Origin: Bifidobacterium breve
GTDB taxonomy: Bacteria > Actinomycetota > Thermoleophilia > Solirubrobacterales > Solirubrobacteraceae
DNA: 33,070 nucleotides
Direction of reading: 5' to 3'
NCBI GenBank assembly: GCA_945901565.1
Contig: CAMDLG010000006.1
Location: 1-33,070 of the forward strand
The position numbers and the translations under genes were made by a program. Below, one piece after another: positions 1 through 8,134 of this stretch; position 1 is the first letter of the stretch, and every line of letters starts with the position of its first letter. Below the pieces are notes generated by a model. It saw only the letters and a list, made by a program, of their open reading frames with translations, was not told the origin of the DNA and did no database searches.

Positions 1-483
1 CAGCGGGTTGCTCTCGTCATCGGCTGAGAACTGTTTTGCGAGCGCTTCCTTGTGACTACGCATCATCTCTTCGACGATCTCCTTGACGCGGTTCTGCACA
101 GCGCTGTTTGAGTTCTCGCCGAAGTGTTGATCAAGCAACTTCGGTAGTAGGCCAGCGTCGGCATCGAAGGTTTCGTCGATCCGTTCCTTGAAGCTCTCTG
201 TGACCTTCAGGGCGTTTTCGGTGAATTCGGCCTGCAGCTCGCGCGACTGCTTCTCAAACTCGGCTTTGACGAACTCGGTGTCGGCGGCGGTCTGTTCTCG
301 TTCGAGGATCCGCGCTCCGATCTCAATCGTTTGGCGGACTAGGTCGTCGAGGTTTGCGCCAGCCGCCGCCCGCGCCAAAGCCAGGCTTGCGGGATCGGTG
401 ATCGTGAGCCCCTCGATTAGCAGCTCATCATCGAGCAGGGTTACGTGTTCAGCAGTGATCTGGGGGATTGGTTCCACGGACAT
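1..483 (-). CDS. Coiled-coil protein of unknown function (3' end outside window)
   Basis: The reading frame is open from ATG at 483 to the window edge, giving 161 residues with no stop, so the C-terminus is missing. The N-terminus (MSVEPIPQ) leads into an acidic beta-like stretch. From about residue 60 the chain is charged and helical, rich in E, K, Q and R, with heptad-like spacing that suggests a coiled coil. I see no signal peptide, membrane segment or catalytic motif and do not recognise the family. It is transcribed divergently from the acyl-CoA ligase at 549 across a 65-bp gap. A TACGGT hexamer ends 8 nt before the ATG, matching the leaderless promoter pattern used elsewhere in the window. 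The frame is well supported by regular codon use and a clean start; the function is unknown. Confidence 0.75.
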   Translation of the reverse strand, partial: MSVEPIPQITAEHVTLLDDELLIEGLTITDPASLALARAAAGANLDDLVRQTIEIGARILEREQTAADTEFVKAEFEKQSRELQAEFTENALKVTESFKERIDETFDADAGLLPKLLDQHFGENSNSAVQNRVKEIVEEMMRSHKEALAKQFSADDESNPL

Positions 484-491
484 CTAGTCGC

Positions 492-497
492 ACCGTA
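492..497 (-). promoter_or_regulatory. -10 element TACGGT of the coiled-coil gene
   Basis: TANNNT hexamer read on the minus strand, 8 nt before the ATG at 483. No convincing -35 or Shine-Dalgarno is visible. This predicts a transcript starting at or within a few bases of the start codon. Confidence 0.35.
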
Positions 498-548
498 CGC
501 TGCTCTTCTGACAGACCGGCGCAGCGCTAGCGGTGCAGCTCTCTAGTT

Positions 549-2171
549 ATGCTTGCTCTGATGATCGAGCGCCTCAGCGAAACGGGATTTGTTGTCCGGA
601 CATTCGCGAGAGCGGGCCTCATTAAACCGGTCAGTCCAGTACGCCTTGTGAAGACGGCCTCGATTCTCCGCCGCTGGGGAACATCGATCGCTGGCGGCTA
701 CGCCACCGCTGCAGCTCGACAGCCAGATGGGATCGCGCTGATCGATGAAGCAGGTTCGATGACTTACGCCGAGCTAGACCGACGGGCCAATGCTTTAGCG
801 AGGGGGCTGCGTGACGCAGGTATCCGACATGGCGATGGGATTGCTGTGCTAGCCCGCAACCACAGGTATTTCGTTGAGATCACAATTGCCGCAGACCGTA
901 TCGGCGCCGACCTTATTTTCTTAAACACGATGTTTGCCTCGCCTCAGGTCAATGATGTCTGCGAGCGCGAGGAGCCGATCGCAGTCGTCTACGACAGTGA
1001 GTTCAGCGAGGTCGTCCGGGCCGCGAGCAAGGGACGCCAAGCGTTCGTCGCATGGCCAGGGGAGGGTGACTGCGACGGCGTTCCCACTCTCGACCAGCTC
1101 CGCTCTGGCAAGTCAACGGAGCCGCTAGAGCCGCCCCCGTCGCCAGGTCGGATCATCATCCTCACGAGCGGAACGACGGGGACTCCAAAAGGGGCACAGA
1201 GAGAACAGCCGAGCTCACTGGTGCCAGCCGCTTCACTGCTTGATTCGATCCCCCTCAAGGCCGGCGAGATAACACAGATCGCGCCGCCTCTATTCCATTC
1301 TTGGGGGATGGCGCATTTTTCGATCGCTCTGATGCTCGGCTCGACGATCGTCTTGCAGCGGGGGTTTGACCCGCTCAGCTCGCTCAAGACTGCAGCCCGC
1401 CACGGCGCCACCGCGCTGGTCGTCGTACCGGTGATGTTGCAGCGAATGGCCGACCTTCCGGCCGATGCATTGGCTGGGGTCGACCTTTCCAGGCTGCAAA
1501 TCATTGCGGCTAGCGGAAGCGCGCTGCCCGGGGAGCTCGCAGTCCGTGCAATGGATCGCTTTGGCGATTCGCTCTACAACCTCTACGGGTCAACCGAGGT
1601 AGCGTGGGCGACGGTTGCTGGACCGGTGCATCTGCGAGCGGCGCCGGGCACCGCTGGAGTGCCACTCCACGGCACGACGGTGAAGCTTTTCGACGATCAA
1701 GATCGCCCCGTTGTCGCGCAAGGCGAGCACGGCCGGATCTTCGTTGGCAATGGTCTCGAATTCGACGGATACACCGGCGGTGAGACAAAAGAGCAGATCA
1801 CCGGGCTGATGGCGACCGGTGATGTCGGTCACTTCGACGCATCGGGGAGACTCTTCATCGATGGCCGCGATGACGAGATGATCGTTTCGGGCGGCGAGAA
1901 TGTATTCCCGCGTGAAGTCGAAGACCTGATCGCCGACCACCCAGGCGTGACCGAGGCGGCGGTGATCGGGGTTTCCGACCAGGAGTGGGGCCAGCGGCTG
2001 CGAGCGTTCGTTGTCTGTGGGCCCGTCGGCGGACCTGATGAAGGCGAGCTCCAGGAGCTAGTACGGGATCAGCTCGCGCGATACAAGGTGCCGCGTGAAG
2101 TTCTGTTCATCGATGAACTCCCGCGAAACGCGACCGGCAAGGTAGTTCGCCGAGAACTTTCCACGGACTAA
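549..2171 (+). CDS. Long-chain fatty-acid-CoA ligase (FadD-type, ANL superfamily)
   Basis: Activates a fatty acid with ATP to an acyl-adenylate and transfers it to CoA. The 540 residues fit the family. Motifs: the phosphate-binding loop TSGTTGTPKG (residues 206-215), the adenine-binding YGSTE (346-350), the hinge region TGDVGHFDASGRLFIDGR-D (about 423-441), and RNATGK near the C-terminus with the catalytic lysine K531. The N-terminal segment (RAGLIKPVSP, then an RRWG segment) resembles mycobacterial FadD2/FadD12-type ligases, but the substrate cannot be fixed from sequence. No transmembrane segment is apparent. It starts at ATG 549; the next gene begins 4 nt after its stop, so it may lead the yceD-rpmF-plsX-acpP transcript, which would link fatty-acid activation with phospholipid synthesis. 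Class assignment is secure; the chain length is inference. Confidence 0.9.
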   Translation: MLALMIERLSETGFVVRTFARAGLIKPVSPVRLVKTASILRRWGTSIAGGYATAAARQPDGIALIDEAGSMTYAELDRRANALARGLRDAGIRHGDGIAVLARNHRYFVEITIAADRIGADLIFLNTMFASPQVNDVCEREEPIAVVYDSEFSEVVRAASKGRQAFVAWPGEGDCDGVPTLDQLRSGKSTEPLEPPPSPGRIIILTSGTTGTPKGAQREQPSSLVPAASLLDSIPLKAGEITQIAPPLFHSWGMAHFSIALMLGSTIVLQRGFDPLSSLKTAARHGATALVVVPVMLQRMADLPADALAGVDLSRLQIIAASGSALPGELAVRAMDRFGDSLYNLYGSTEVAWATVAGPVHLRAAPGTAGVPLHGTTVKLFDDQDRPVVAQGEHGRIFVGNGLEFDGYTGGETKEQITGLMATGDVGHFDASGRLFIDGRDDEMIVSGGENVFPREVEDLIADHPGVTEAAVIGVSDQEWGQRLRAFVVCGPVGGPDEGELQELVRDQLARYKVPREVLFIDELPRNATGKVVRRELSTD

Positions 2172-2175
2172 AAAA

Positions 2176-2691
2176 ATGGCTAGCGACTCCGACAGTTTCG
2201 ACCTGTCGATCCTCGGGCTCAGCCCGGTCGAAGGGACGCGACTCAACTTAGAGGCTGAGTTGGGTGAGTTCGAGTTCGCCGGCGAGCCCTACCGCCCCGA
2301 GCCGCAACCTTGTCCCGTCGTGATCGACGTAACGAGGATGCATGGCGGTGGTTGGTCGCTAAGAATGCAGTTCGAAACGACGATGCGGGGGACCTGCATG
2401 CGTTGCCTAGGGCCGGCCGAGAGGAAGATCACGGTCGAAGTGCGAGAGGTTGACCAGGTCGACGGCGGCGAGGAGCTAGACAGTCCATACCTGAACGGGA
2501 CGATTGTGTCGCTCAACGATTGGGCGCACGATTCGCTAGCGCTGGCGCTCCCGTCTCAGGTGATCTGCCGCCCGACCTGCCTCGGTCTCTGTCCTCGCTG
2601 CGGCATCGATTTAAACGCCGATCCTGGCCACCAGCACGAAGCCGATAAGGACCCGCGCTGGTCGAAGTTGGACGACCTCAAGTTCGACTGA
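2176..2691 (+). CDS. yceD: YceD/DUF177 family protein
   Basis: 171 residues. In the family this protein is linked to 23S rRNA accumulation and is almost always encoded just before rpmF, as here. The sequence shows the family's cysteine clusters: MRCL in the middle (about residues 75-78) and a C-terminal CRPTCLGLCPRCG stretch that looks like a metal-binding site. The very C-terminus (DPRWSKLDDLK) is the conserved DUF177 ending. It starts at ATG 2176, after an A-run that follows the ligase stop, with no strong Shine-Dalgarno. It is 40 nt from rpmF. The biochemical role in ribosome assembly is not settled in the family; the family call itself is strong. Confidence 0.88.
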   Translation: MASDSDSFDLSILGLSPVEGTRLNLEAELGEFEFAGEPYRPEPQPCPVVIDVTRMHGGGWSLRMQFETTMRGTCMRCLGPAERKITVEVREVDQVDGGEELDSPYLNGTIVSLNDWAHDSLALALPSQVICRPTCLGLCPRCGIDLNADPGHQHEADKDPRWSKLDDLKFD

Positions 2692-2715
2692 AGACGGCGA
2701 TCCTTCGCGGTTCGC

Positions 2716-2721
2716 TATCTT
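2716..2721 (+). promoter_or_regulatory. -10 element TATCTT before rpmF
   Basis: TATCTT ends 10 nt before the rpmF ATG in the 40-nt gap after yceD. It fits the window-wide TANNNT leaderless pattern and would give rpmF-plsX-acpP its own promoter. No -35 match is visible. Confidence 0.35.
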
Positions 2722-2731
2722 TGATCATCGA

Positions 2732-2920
2732 ATGGCCGTTCCAAAGCAACGACAGTCACACAGCCGCACCGCAAAGCGCCGTGCCCAGCACGCGATCGCC
2801 GCTCCTACCGGCGGCGGCTGTCCAGAGTGCGGTGCGCCGCGCCTGGCACACCGCGTCTGCGCTAACTGCGGCACCTACGGCGGCCGTTCAATCGTCGCCC
2901 CGGCCAACGCCGACCAGTAA
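2732..2920 (+). CDS. rpmF: 50S ribosomal protein L32
   Basis: 62-residue L32. The basic N-terminus MAVPKQRQSHSRT is diagnostic. Two CxxC pairs (CPEC and CANC) form the zinc ribbon, so this is the zinc-binding (C+) form. It is encoded between yceD and plsX as in most bacteria, with its stop 5 nt before plsX. Start at ATG 2732 is fixed by the conserved N-terminus. A longer overlapping frame at 2721 is a shadow. Confidence 0.97.
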   Translation: MAVPKQRQSHSRTAKRRAQHAIAAPTGGGCPECGAPRLAHRVCANCGTYGGRSIVAPANADQ

Positions 2921-2925
2921 CCCCG

Positions 2926-3984
2926 ATGAGCGTCACCGTCGCGCTTGACGCGAACGGCGCCGACTTAGGACCAGCTGAAGTAGCCGCTGGCGCAGTGATC
3001 GCTGCGGAGCTTGGCGTCAAAGTAAGGATCTTTGGGCCAGCCGATCAGATCGGCGATCTTCCAGATGGAATCGAAATTGTCGATGCGCCGGTCTCAATCG
3101 CAAAAGACCCCGACCCAGCTCGCGCCGCGCGTTCGACACCGGAAGCTTCGATCGTTCAAGCCGCTCGAGCTGTTGCCGAAGGCCAGGCAGACGCGCTCGT
3201 CAGCGCCGGTGCGACCGGTGCGACGCTGGCGGCAGGACTGTTCGAGATCAAGCGTGCGCGGGGTATCTACCGGCCCGCATTAGCTACGCCGGTCCCGATC
3301 CCCGGCAGCCCAGTCACATTGCTCGACGTAGGCGCCAACGTCGAAGTGCGCAGCGAGCACCTCGTCCAGTTCGCCTTCATGGGCGCCGCGCTTGCAACAA
3401 CCGTGCTCGGTCAGCAGCTCCCACGCGTGGCGCTGCTCTCGAACGGCAGCGAGGCCAGTCGCGGGACGACGGTCGTAGTCGACGCCGGTGAACAGCTTGC
3501 TGCTGGAAGCCATTCAAGCTTCGAGTTCGTCGGCAATATCGAAGGGAACGACCTCGCAGCCGACGTCGCCGACGTGATCGTCACTGATGGATTCACCGGG
3601 AATATCGCGTTGAAGGTGATGGAGGGGATCTCGCAAGCGGTCGTCGGCGGCGTGCGCGACGCCGCGACTAGTTCAGCCCGCGCAAAGCTAGGCGGTGCGT
3701 TGCTTCGTCCTGCGCTTAGGGGCTTCCGCGACGAGATCGATCCGGAAGGCCCCGGCGGCGCGTACATGCTCGGGCTGCGGCAACTCGCGGTCGTCTCGCA
3801 CGGCAGGTTTACGCGCTACGGCTTCTCGCAGGCGATTCTGCTCGCTGCCCGCGCCGTGAACGGCGATTTGGTCGGGCGCACGGAAGCAATGTTGGAAGCT
3901 GGCGGTGCACTACGCAGGGCGGGGGGCGCTGAGGCCGACAGCCCGTCCGGTGGCGTGGCTAGTTTTTCGCCTGATGACTCGTGA
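2926..3984 (+). CDS. plsX: Phosphate acyltransferase PlsX
   Basis: 352 residues, close to the usual 330-356. PlsX converts acyl-ACP plus phosphate to acyl-phosphate, the acyl donor for PlsY in phosphatidic-acid synthesis, and acts at the inner face of the membrane. It begins with the conserved VALDANGAD motif (family consensus ALDAMGGD), has the central LLDVGANVE segment and the C-terminal GFTGNIALKVMEG motif. Start at ATG 2926, 5 nt after rpmF. Its last 11 bases overlap the start of acpP, implying translational coupling with the gene for its substrate carrier. The C-terminal 30 residues are a glycine/alanine-rich tail without motifs. Confidence 0.96.
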   Translation: MSVTVALDANGADLGPAEVAAGAVIAAELGVKVRIFGPADQIGDLPDGIEIVDAPVSIAKDPDPARAARSTPEASIVQAARAVAEGQADALVSAGATGATLAAGLFEIKRARGIYRPALATPVPIPGSPVTLLDVGANVEVRSEHLVQFAFMGAALATTVLGQQLPRVALLSNGSEASRGTTVVVDAGEQLAAGSHSSFEFVGNIEGNDLAADVADVIVTDGFTGNIALKVMEGISQAVVGGVRDAATSSARAKLGGALLRPALRGFRDEIDPEGPGGAYMLGLRQLAVVSHGRFTRYGFSQAILLAARAVNGDLVGRTEAMLEAGGALRRAGGAEADSPSGGVASFSPDDS

Positions 3985-4225
3985 CGACGTCCTTGAATTA
4001 ATCCGCAGGCACCTCGCCGACGAGCTCGACGTCGACCCCGCAACAATCAGCGACGACACGCGATTCAAGGAAGATCTCGAAGCCGACTCACTCGACCTCT
4101 ACACGCTAGTTCAAGAGTTCGAAGACACCTACGGCACAAAGATGTCGGATGAAGAAGCAGCTGAGATTCTCACGGTCGGTCAAGCAATCGACTTTGTCCT
4201 CGCCCAAACCAGCGCCAGCTCCTGA
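3974..4225 (+). CDS. acpP: Acyl carrier protein
   Basis: 83-residue acidic four-helix carrier protein. The phosphopantetheine-attachment serine lies in EADSLDL (consensus DSLD), about residue 38. The start chosen is ATG 3974 (MTRDDVLELI), which fits the family length and overlaps plsX by 11 bp; the longer frame upstream lies inside plsX. It carries growing acyl chains for fatty-acid synthesis and supplies acyl groups to PlsX. Its TGA stop is followed, in the same frame and after one codon, by the coding sequence of RNase III (see next entry). Confidence 0.96.
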   Translation: MTRDDVLELIRRHLADELDVDPATISDDTRFKEDLEADSLDLYTLVQEFEDTYGTKMSDEEAAEILTVGQAIDFVLAQTSASS

Positions 4226-4228
4226 GCC

Positions 4229-4900
4229 CTGCAAGCCCTCACTTCACTCCTCGACGATCTGCCAGCCGACCTATACCGGCAGGTCTTTACGCACGCATCG
4301 TGGGGCGAACGCAGCTCCGATTCGTACGAGAGGCTGGCGTTCCTCGGCGACAGCGTGCTCGGGCTAGCGATCACGGCGCACCTCTATCCGCTACTGGAAG
4401 CCGACCGCTTCGGGGCTGGACGGCTAACGAAGATCAGAGCGCAGACCGTTTCCGGTGCGGCTTGCCGCGAGGTTGCCGTCCGCTTGCAGGTGCCGGAGCG
4501 CTTGGCAGGGGCAGCGCCGGAGGGGACTCCGCTCGCCGACACGCTGGTCAGCGAACGCGTCCTCTCATCGATAGTCGAGGCGATCATTGGCGCCTGCTAT
4601 CTGAATCAGGGGTACGAGGCGACGGCCGCCGCAGTGGTCGAGTGCTTTGCGCCGGAGTTGGCCCTGGCAATCGATCATCCAATCGACTTCAAGTCAGCAT
4701 TGCAGGAGAAGCTCGCGGCTCGCGGCAAGACGGTCGACTACACAATCTCAAGCGAGGATGGGCCGCCTCACGAGCGCACCTTCTCGGTCGCTGCGAGCGT
4801 CGACGGGGAGATCATCGGCGAGGGGACGGGGCGAACCAAGAAGGCCGCCGAGCAGGAAGCCGCACGTGTTGCCCTAGCGCCGTTAGAGGGGGGCGAGTGA
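4229..4900 (+). CDS. rnc: Ribonuclease III with degenerate catalytic centre; probable CTG start
   Basis: RNase III cleaves double-stranded RNA in rRNA and mRNA maturation. The nuclease domain (THASW, ERLAFLGDSVL, SIVEAIIGACYL) is followed by a clear C-terminal dsRNA-binding domain (DFKSALQEKL to TKKAAEQEAA). Starting at CTG 4229 gives 223 residues, the normal size. There is no ATG, GTG or TTG in frame between the acpP stop and GTG 4355, and that GTG is inside the catalytic helix, so it would delete the signature. CTG 4229 sits 3 nt after the acpP TGA in the same frame. Two metal ligands are changed: the second Glu of ERLEFLGD is Ala, and the Asp of the DxxE pair is Ser. The first Glu, the LGD Asp and the last Glu remain. 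Family certain; start and activity uncertain. Confidence 0.85.
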   Translation: MQALTSLLDDLPADLYRQVFTHASWGERSSDSYERLAFLGDSVLGLAITAHLYPLLEADRFGAGRLTKIRAQTVSGAACREVAVRLQVPERLAGAAPEGTPLADTLVSERVLSSIVEAIIGACYLNQGYEATAAAVVECFAPELALAIDHPIDFKSALQEKLAARGKTVDYTISSEDGPPHERTFSVAASVDGEIIGEGTGRTKKAAEQEAARVALAPLEGGE

Positions 4901-4901
4901 C

Positions 4902-7900
4902 GTGCATCTGAAGTCGATCAGCCTGAAAGGCTTCAAGTCCTTCCCAGAACGGACCGTGCTCGAGTTTGCGCCCGGCGTGTCTGTAGTCGTTGGGCCGAAT
5001 GGTTCCGGCAAGTCGAACATCACCGATGCCGTCCTCTGGGCGATGGGCGAGCAGTCGCCGCTCGCGGTCCGTGGGCAGAAGATGCAGGATGTGATCTTCG
5101 GAGGTGGCCACGGCGTCAAAGCGCGCTCCTCGGCGGAAGTTGAGCTGATCATCGATAACTCGGACGGAGCAATTGAGATGCCGCTCGGCGAAATCTCGAT
5201 CTTGCGACGGCTTGACCGAAATGGCGAAGGCGAATATCGCCTGAACGGTGCGCGCTGCCGGCTCGTCGATGTTCTCGAGGTGCTCTCCGACACCGGTCTT
5301 GGCAAGGAGATGCACTCGGTCGTCTCGCAGGGTCGCGTCGAATCAATCGTCACGTCAAAGCCGCGCGACCGCCGTCTACTGATTGAGGAAGCAGCCGGGC
5401 TTGGCAAGCACCGCAAACGCCGTCGTCGCGCTCAGATCAAGCTCGATCGCGCGCAGGAGAATCTCGACCGTTGCCTCGACATCGAACGTGAGGCACGATC
5501 CCAGCTGAAGCCACTGAAGCGCCAAGCTGAGGCGGCCGAGTTGCTGGCTCGCGTCGAGCGGCAGACAACGGAGGCTTCATGGGAATTGGTCCGTGATCGT
5601 TCTCGCCGCAGTCGGGCTGCACTTGAGGCCGCCGAAAAAGCCGCTACGGCCGCCCGTGCAACGCGCGACGAGCTGCAGTCCAAGCTAGGGCAGGTTGATC
5701 TGCGCCGCGAGGAGGCCGAGAAGCAACTGGCGGAGCGGAGCGAGCGGCGTGAAGCGATCGCCCACCGCGGCGAACTTGCACGCAGCGCGGCCGGCAAGCT
5801 TGAGATGAGGAGCGAGCGAACGCGAGAGAACGCTCTGGCTCTCGCCGATCGACTGGAGCAGCGTGAAGCCCAGCTCGAGCGGCTGCGCCCCCAAGTAGCT
5901 GCAGACTCTCCGGATCAGAGTGGTGACCAGCGGATCGCTGCACTGGAGGCCGAGCTGGCACGGCTCGACCGCGAGCGAGACGCCGACCTCGACGCCGAGC
6001 TTGCATCACTGACGACGGCAAGTAGTGAAGCACTCGCTGCGAGTGCTGCGGCCGTCGCAACGGTCGCTGAGCTAAGCGACCAGCGCAAGCTTGCCGAGCA
6101 ATCTGCTGAGGGGCTCCGCGCTGAACTGCGTAGCAGCGAACAAGCTGCCGAGCAGGCAGCCCGTGAAGTCGCCGGCATTAGCGCCGAACTGGCTCGCCTC
6201 GATGATTTCTTGCGTGAACATGTCGAGGCACCCGAGGGGCACGCTTCGCTGGCAGGCAGCCTCGAATTGGAGGACGGCTGTGAAGTCGCCGTTGCTGCAG
6301 TGCTTGGCTCGCGTCTGCGCTCCGCAATCGTCGCCGACCTCCCTAGTGGACAGCAGCTGCTGGGGCGCTTTGGAGAAGAAGGCGGCTCGGCTTTGGTGAC
6401 TGCGAGCGGTGACACTTCACGCGCTGCTGGCGCGCCGCCGGCCGGGGCCCGCGCACTCGCGGATTCGGTGATCGGTGGAATCAACGCCGAGCTTGGGCGG
6501 CGACTACTCGCAAACGTTTGGCTCGTCGACTCGCTGGAGTCGCTGACGACAGGTTTTTCCGGAGTCGCCGTCACTGCGCAAGGGCGGGTTTGGGACGCAG
6601 CCACCGGCGAGCTTCGCCAGAGCGCTAAGGGGAGCGGCGAGGATCTGCTCGCGGCTCGGCAGCGGCGCCAGACGCTGGCGGCTGAACATCAGCAGGCTTC
6701 GCAGATTGCCGCTGACGTCACGAGCTCACTGGCATCCCTTGCTCAGAGCTGCGCTGATGCGCAGCAACTGCTCGCAGCAGCCGATGAGAGTTGCCGCACA
6801 GCAGAGCGCGCCGCCGCAGAGGCCAGCGAATCAGCACGCCGAGCCGAGTGGATCATCGAGCAGCGCCGGCAGGCTCCGGAGCAGGGCCCCGGAGCTGTGG
6901 CACGTGCGCAGATGGAGGGTGAGCTCGCTGCCGAGCGACGCGTCGCGGAGCAGGCAGCTACTGAGCGAAAGCAGCGGAAGCAAACCGTCGCCACGCTGGA
7001 GCAGGCAATCGCCTACGAGGTAGGTCTTGTGCCACTGTACAACGCCTTTGAGCAGGCTCTCGCTAGCGCTCAGGAGGCGGTTACTGCGAGGGTTAAGCTC
7101 TTCGAAACCGAGCTTGAGGCTGATCGTGTTGACAACGCCGGTGTGACCGATGACCTACGCGCCTTCGCCCAATCTGGCGCCGAGCTTCAAGGGTCACTGC
7201 GCGAAGCCGGTGAGGAAGTGACCGGAGCTGAGGTAAGCGCTCAGCAGGAGCGCGACCAGCACGCTGAGACCGAAGCCGAGCTGGTCCGCTTGGCAGCTCT
7301 CCTTGGCCTCGAGGCCGAGCCTTCAGAGGAACTGATTGATGATGAGACGATCGCAGCACTCGAACAGCGGATCATCCGACTGGAACGGCGCCGCGAGCAG
7401 ATCGGGCCGGTTAACCCGCTCGCCAAGGCTCAGTATGAAGAGGCTCTTGAACACGTCGAAACGCTCGAACAGCAGCGCACCGATCTCGAATCAGCAATGC
7501 GCGAGCTACGAACGCTGATCCGCGATACCGACCGTCAGATCCGCGAGGCCTTCGAAGAGACATTCGAGGCTGCGGCGAAGAACTTTGAGGAGCTCGCGGC
7601 ACACTGCTTCCCAGGTGGGCGCGGCCGCCTGAGGTTGGTGCGCGAAGAACACACGCCGAAGTCAGTGCTCGGCGGCGGCGATGACCAAGTCGCGGCGCTC
7701 GAGGCGGCCGAGGATCAAGCCAACGCTGAAGCTGAACGCGAAACAGGAGAGCCGGAAGACGACCTCGGCGTTGAGATTGAGATCACACCGGCCGGTAAGT
7801 CAATGAAGCGCTTGACGCTGCTCTCAGGCGGCGAAAAGTCGATGACCGCGATCGCCTTCCTCTTCTCGGTGTTTCTCGCTAAGCCCTGCCCGTTCTACAT

Positions 7901-8117
7901 CCTCGACGAGGTCGAAGCGGCCTTGGACGACCTCAACATCAGCCGCTTCCTTGAGCTTCTGCGCCTCTACAGAGACCGTGCCCAGTTCATCGTTGTCACC
8001 CATCAGCAACGGACGATGGAGGCAGCCGATGCGCTCTACGGGGTATCGATGGGCGGGGATGGCGTCTCGAAGGTGATCAGTCGCCAGTTGCCCGCTGAGG
8101 TCGTTGAGGCAGCCTGA
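4902..8117 (+). CDS. smc: Chromosome segregation ATPase SMC (short coiled-coil arms)
   Basis: SMC dimers condense and segregate chromosomes together with ScpA/ScpB (not in this window). Walker A GPNGSGKS lies at residues 31-38. An N-terminal arm (about 165-440) is followed by a hinge-like domain (about 445-560), a return coil (about 565-900), and the C-terminal head with signature LSGGEKS (about 973) and Walker B YILDEVEAALDD (about 998). GTG 4902 begins MHLKSISLKGFKSF, the canonical SMC start, 1 nt after the rnc stop. At 1071 residues it is about 110 shorter than the usual 1170-1190, the deficit being in the coiled coils; both heads and the hinge are intact. The arms are rich in A, E, R and Q. 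ftsY and ffh, frequent downstream neighbours, are absent. Confidence 0.96.
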   Translation: MHLKSISLKGFKSFPERTVLEFAPGVSVVVGPNGSGKSNITDAVLWAMGEQSPLAVRGQKMQDVIFGGGHGVKARSSAEVELIIDNSDGAIEMPLGEISILRRLDRNGEGEYRLNGARCRLVDVLEVLSDTGLGKEMHSVVSQGRVESIVTSKPRDRRLLIEEAAGLGKHRKRRRRAQIKLDRAQENLDRCLDIEREARSQLKPLKRQAEAAELLARVERQTTEASWELVRDRSRRSRAALEAAEKAATAARATRDELQSKLGQVDLRREEAEKQLAERSERREAIAHRGELARSAAGKLEMRSERTRENALALADRLEQREAQLERLRPQVAADSPDQSGDQRIAALEAELARLDRERDADLDAELASLTTASSEALAASAAAVATVAELSDQRKLAEQSAEGLRAELRSSEQAAEQAAREVAGISAELARLDDFLREHVEAPEGHASLAGSLELEDGCEVAVAAVLGSRLRSAIVADLPSGQQLLGRFGEEGGSALVTASGDTSRAAGAPPAGARALADSVIGGINAELGRRLLANVWLVDSLESLTTGFSGVAVTAQGRVWDAATGELRQSAKGSGEDLLAARQRRQTLAAEHQQASQIAADVTSSLASLAQSCADAQQLLAAADESCRTAERAAAEASESARRAEWIIEQRRQAPEQGPGAVARAQMEGELAAERRVAEQAATERKQRKQTVATLEQAIAYEVGLVPLYNAFEQALASAQEAVTARVKLFETELEADRVDNAGVTDDLRAFAQSGAELQGSLREAGEEVTGAEVSAQQERDQHAETEAELVRLAALLGLEAEPSEELIDDETIAALEQRIIRLERRREQIGPVNPLAKAQYEEALEHVETLEQQRTDLESAMRELRTLIRDTDRQIREAFEETFEAAAKNFEELAAHCFPGGRGRLRLVREEHTPKSVLGGGDDQVAALEAAEDQANAEAERETGEPEDDLGVEIEITPAGKSMKRLTLLSGGEKSMTAIAFLFSVFLAKPCPFYILDEVEAALDDLNISRFLELLRLYRDRAQFIVVTHQQRTMEAADALYGVSMGGDGVSKVISRQLPAEVVEAA

Positions 8118-8121
8118 CCAG

Positions 8122-8127
8122 TAAGCT
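8122..8127 (+). promoter_or_regulatory. -10 element TAAGCT before the NfeD-like gene
   Basis: TANNNT hexamer ending 7 nt before the ATG at 8135, in the 17-nt gap after smc. It fits the leaderless pattern. A second AT-rich match (TATAAG) overlaps it, so the exact hexamer is uncertain. Confidence 0.3.
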
Positions 8128-8134
8128 ATAAGCG

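Noticed and set aside
188-487. 99-residue plus-strand frame rich in Ser/Arg/Ala
   Set aside because: It is the antisense of the coiled-coil gene on the minus strand, which has a clean start, regular codon use and an upstream -10 element.
4223-4225. TGA between acpP and rnc as selenocysteine or a reassigned codon
   Set aside because: Other genes here use TGA as a normal stop, and no selenocysteine hairpin was recognised. Simple stop followed by reinitiation is more economical; readthrough is kept only as a testable alternative.
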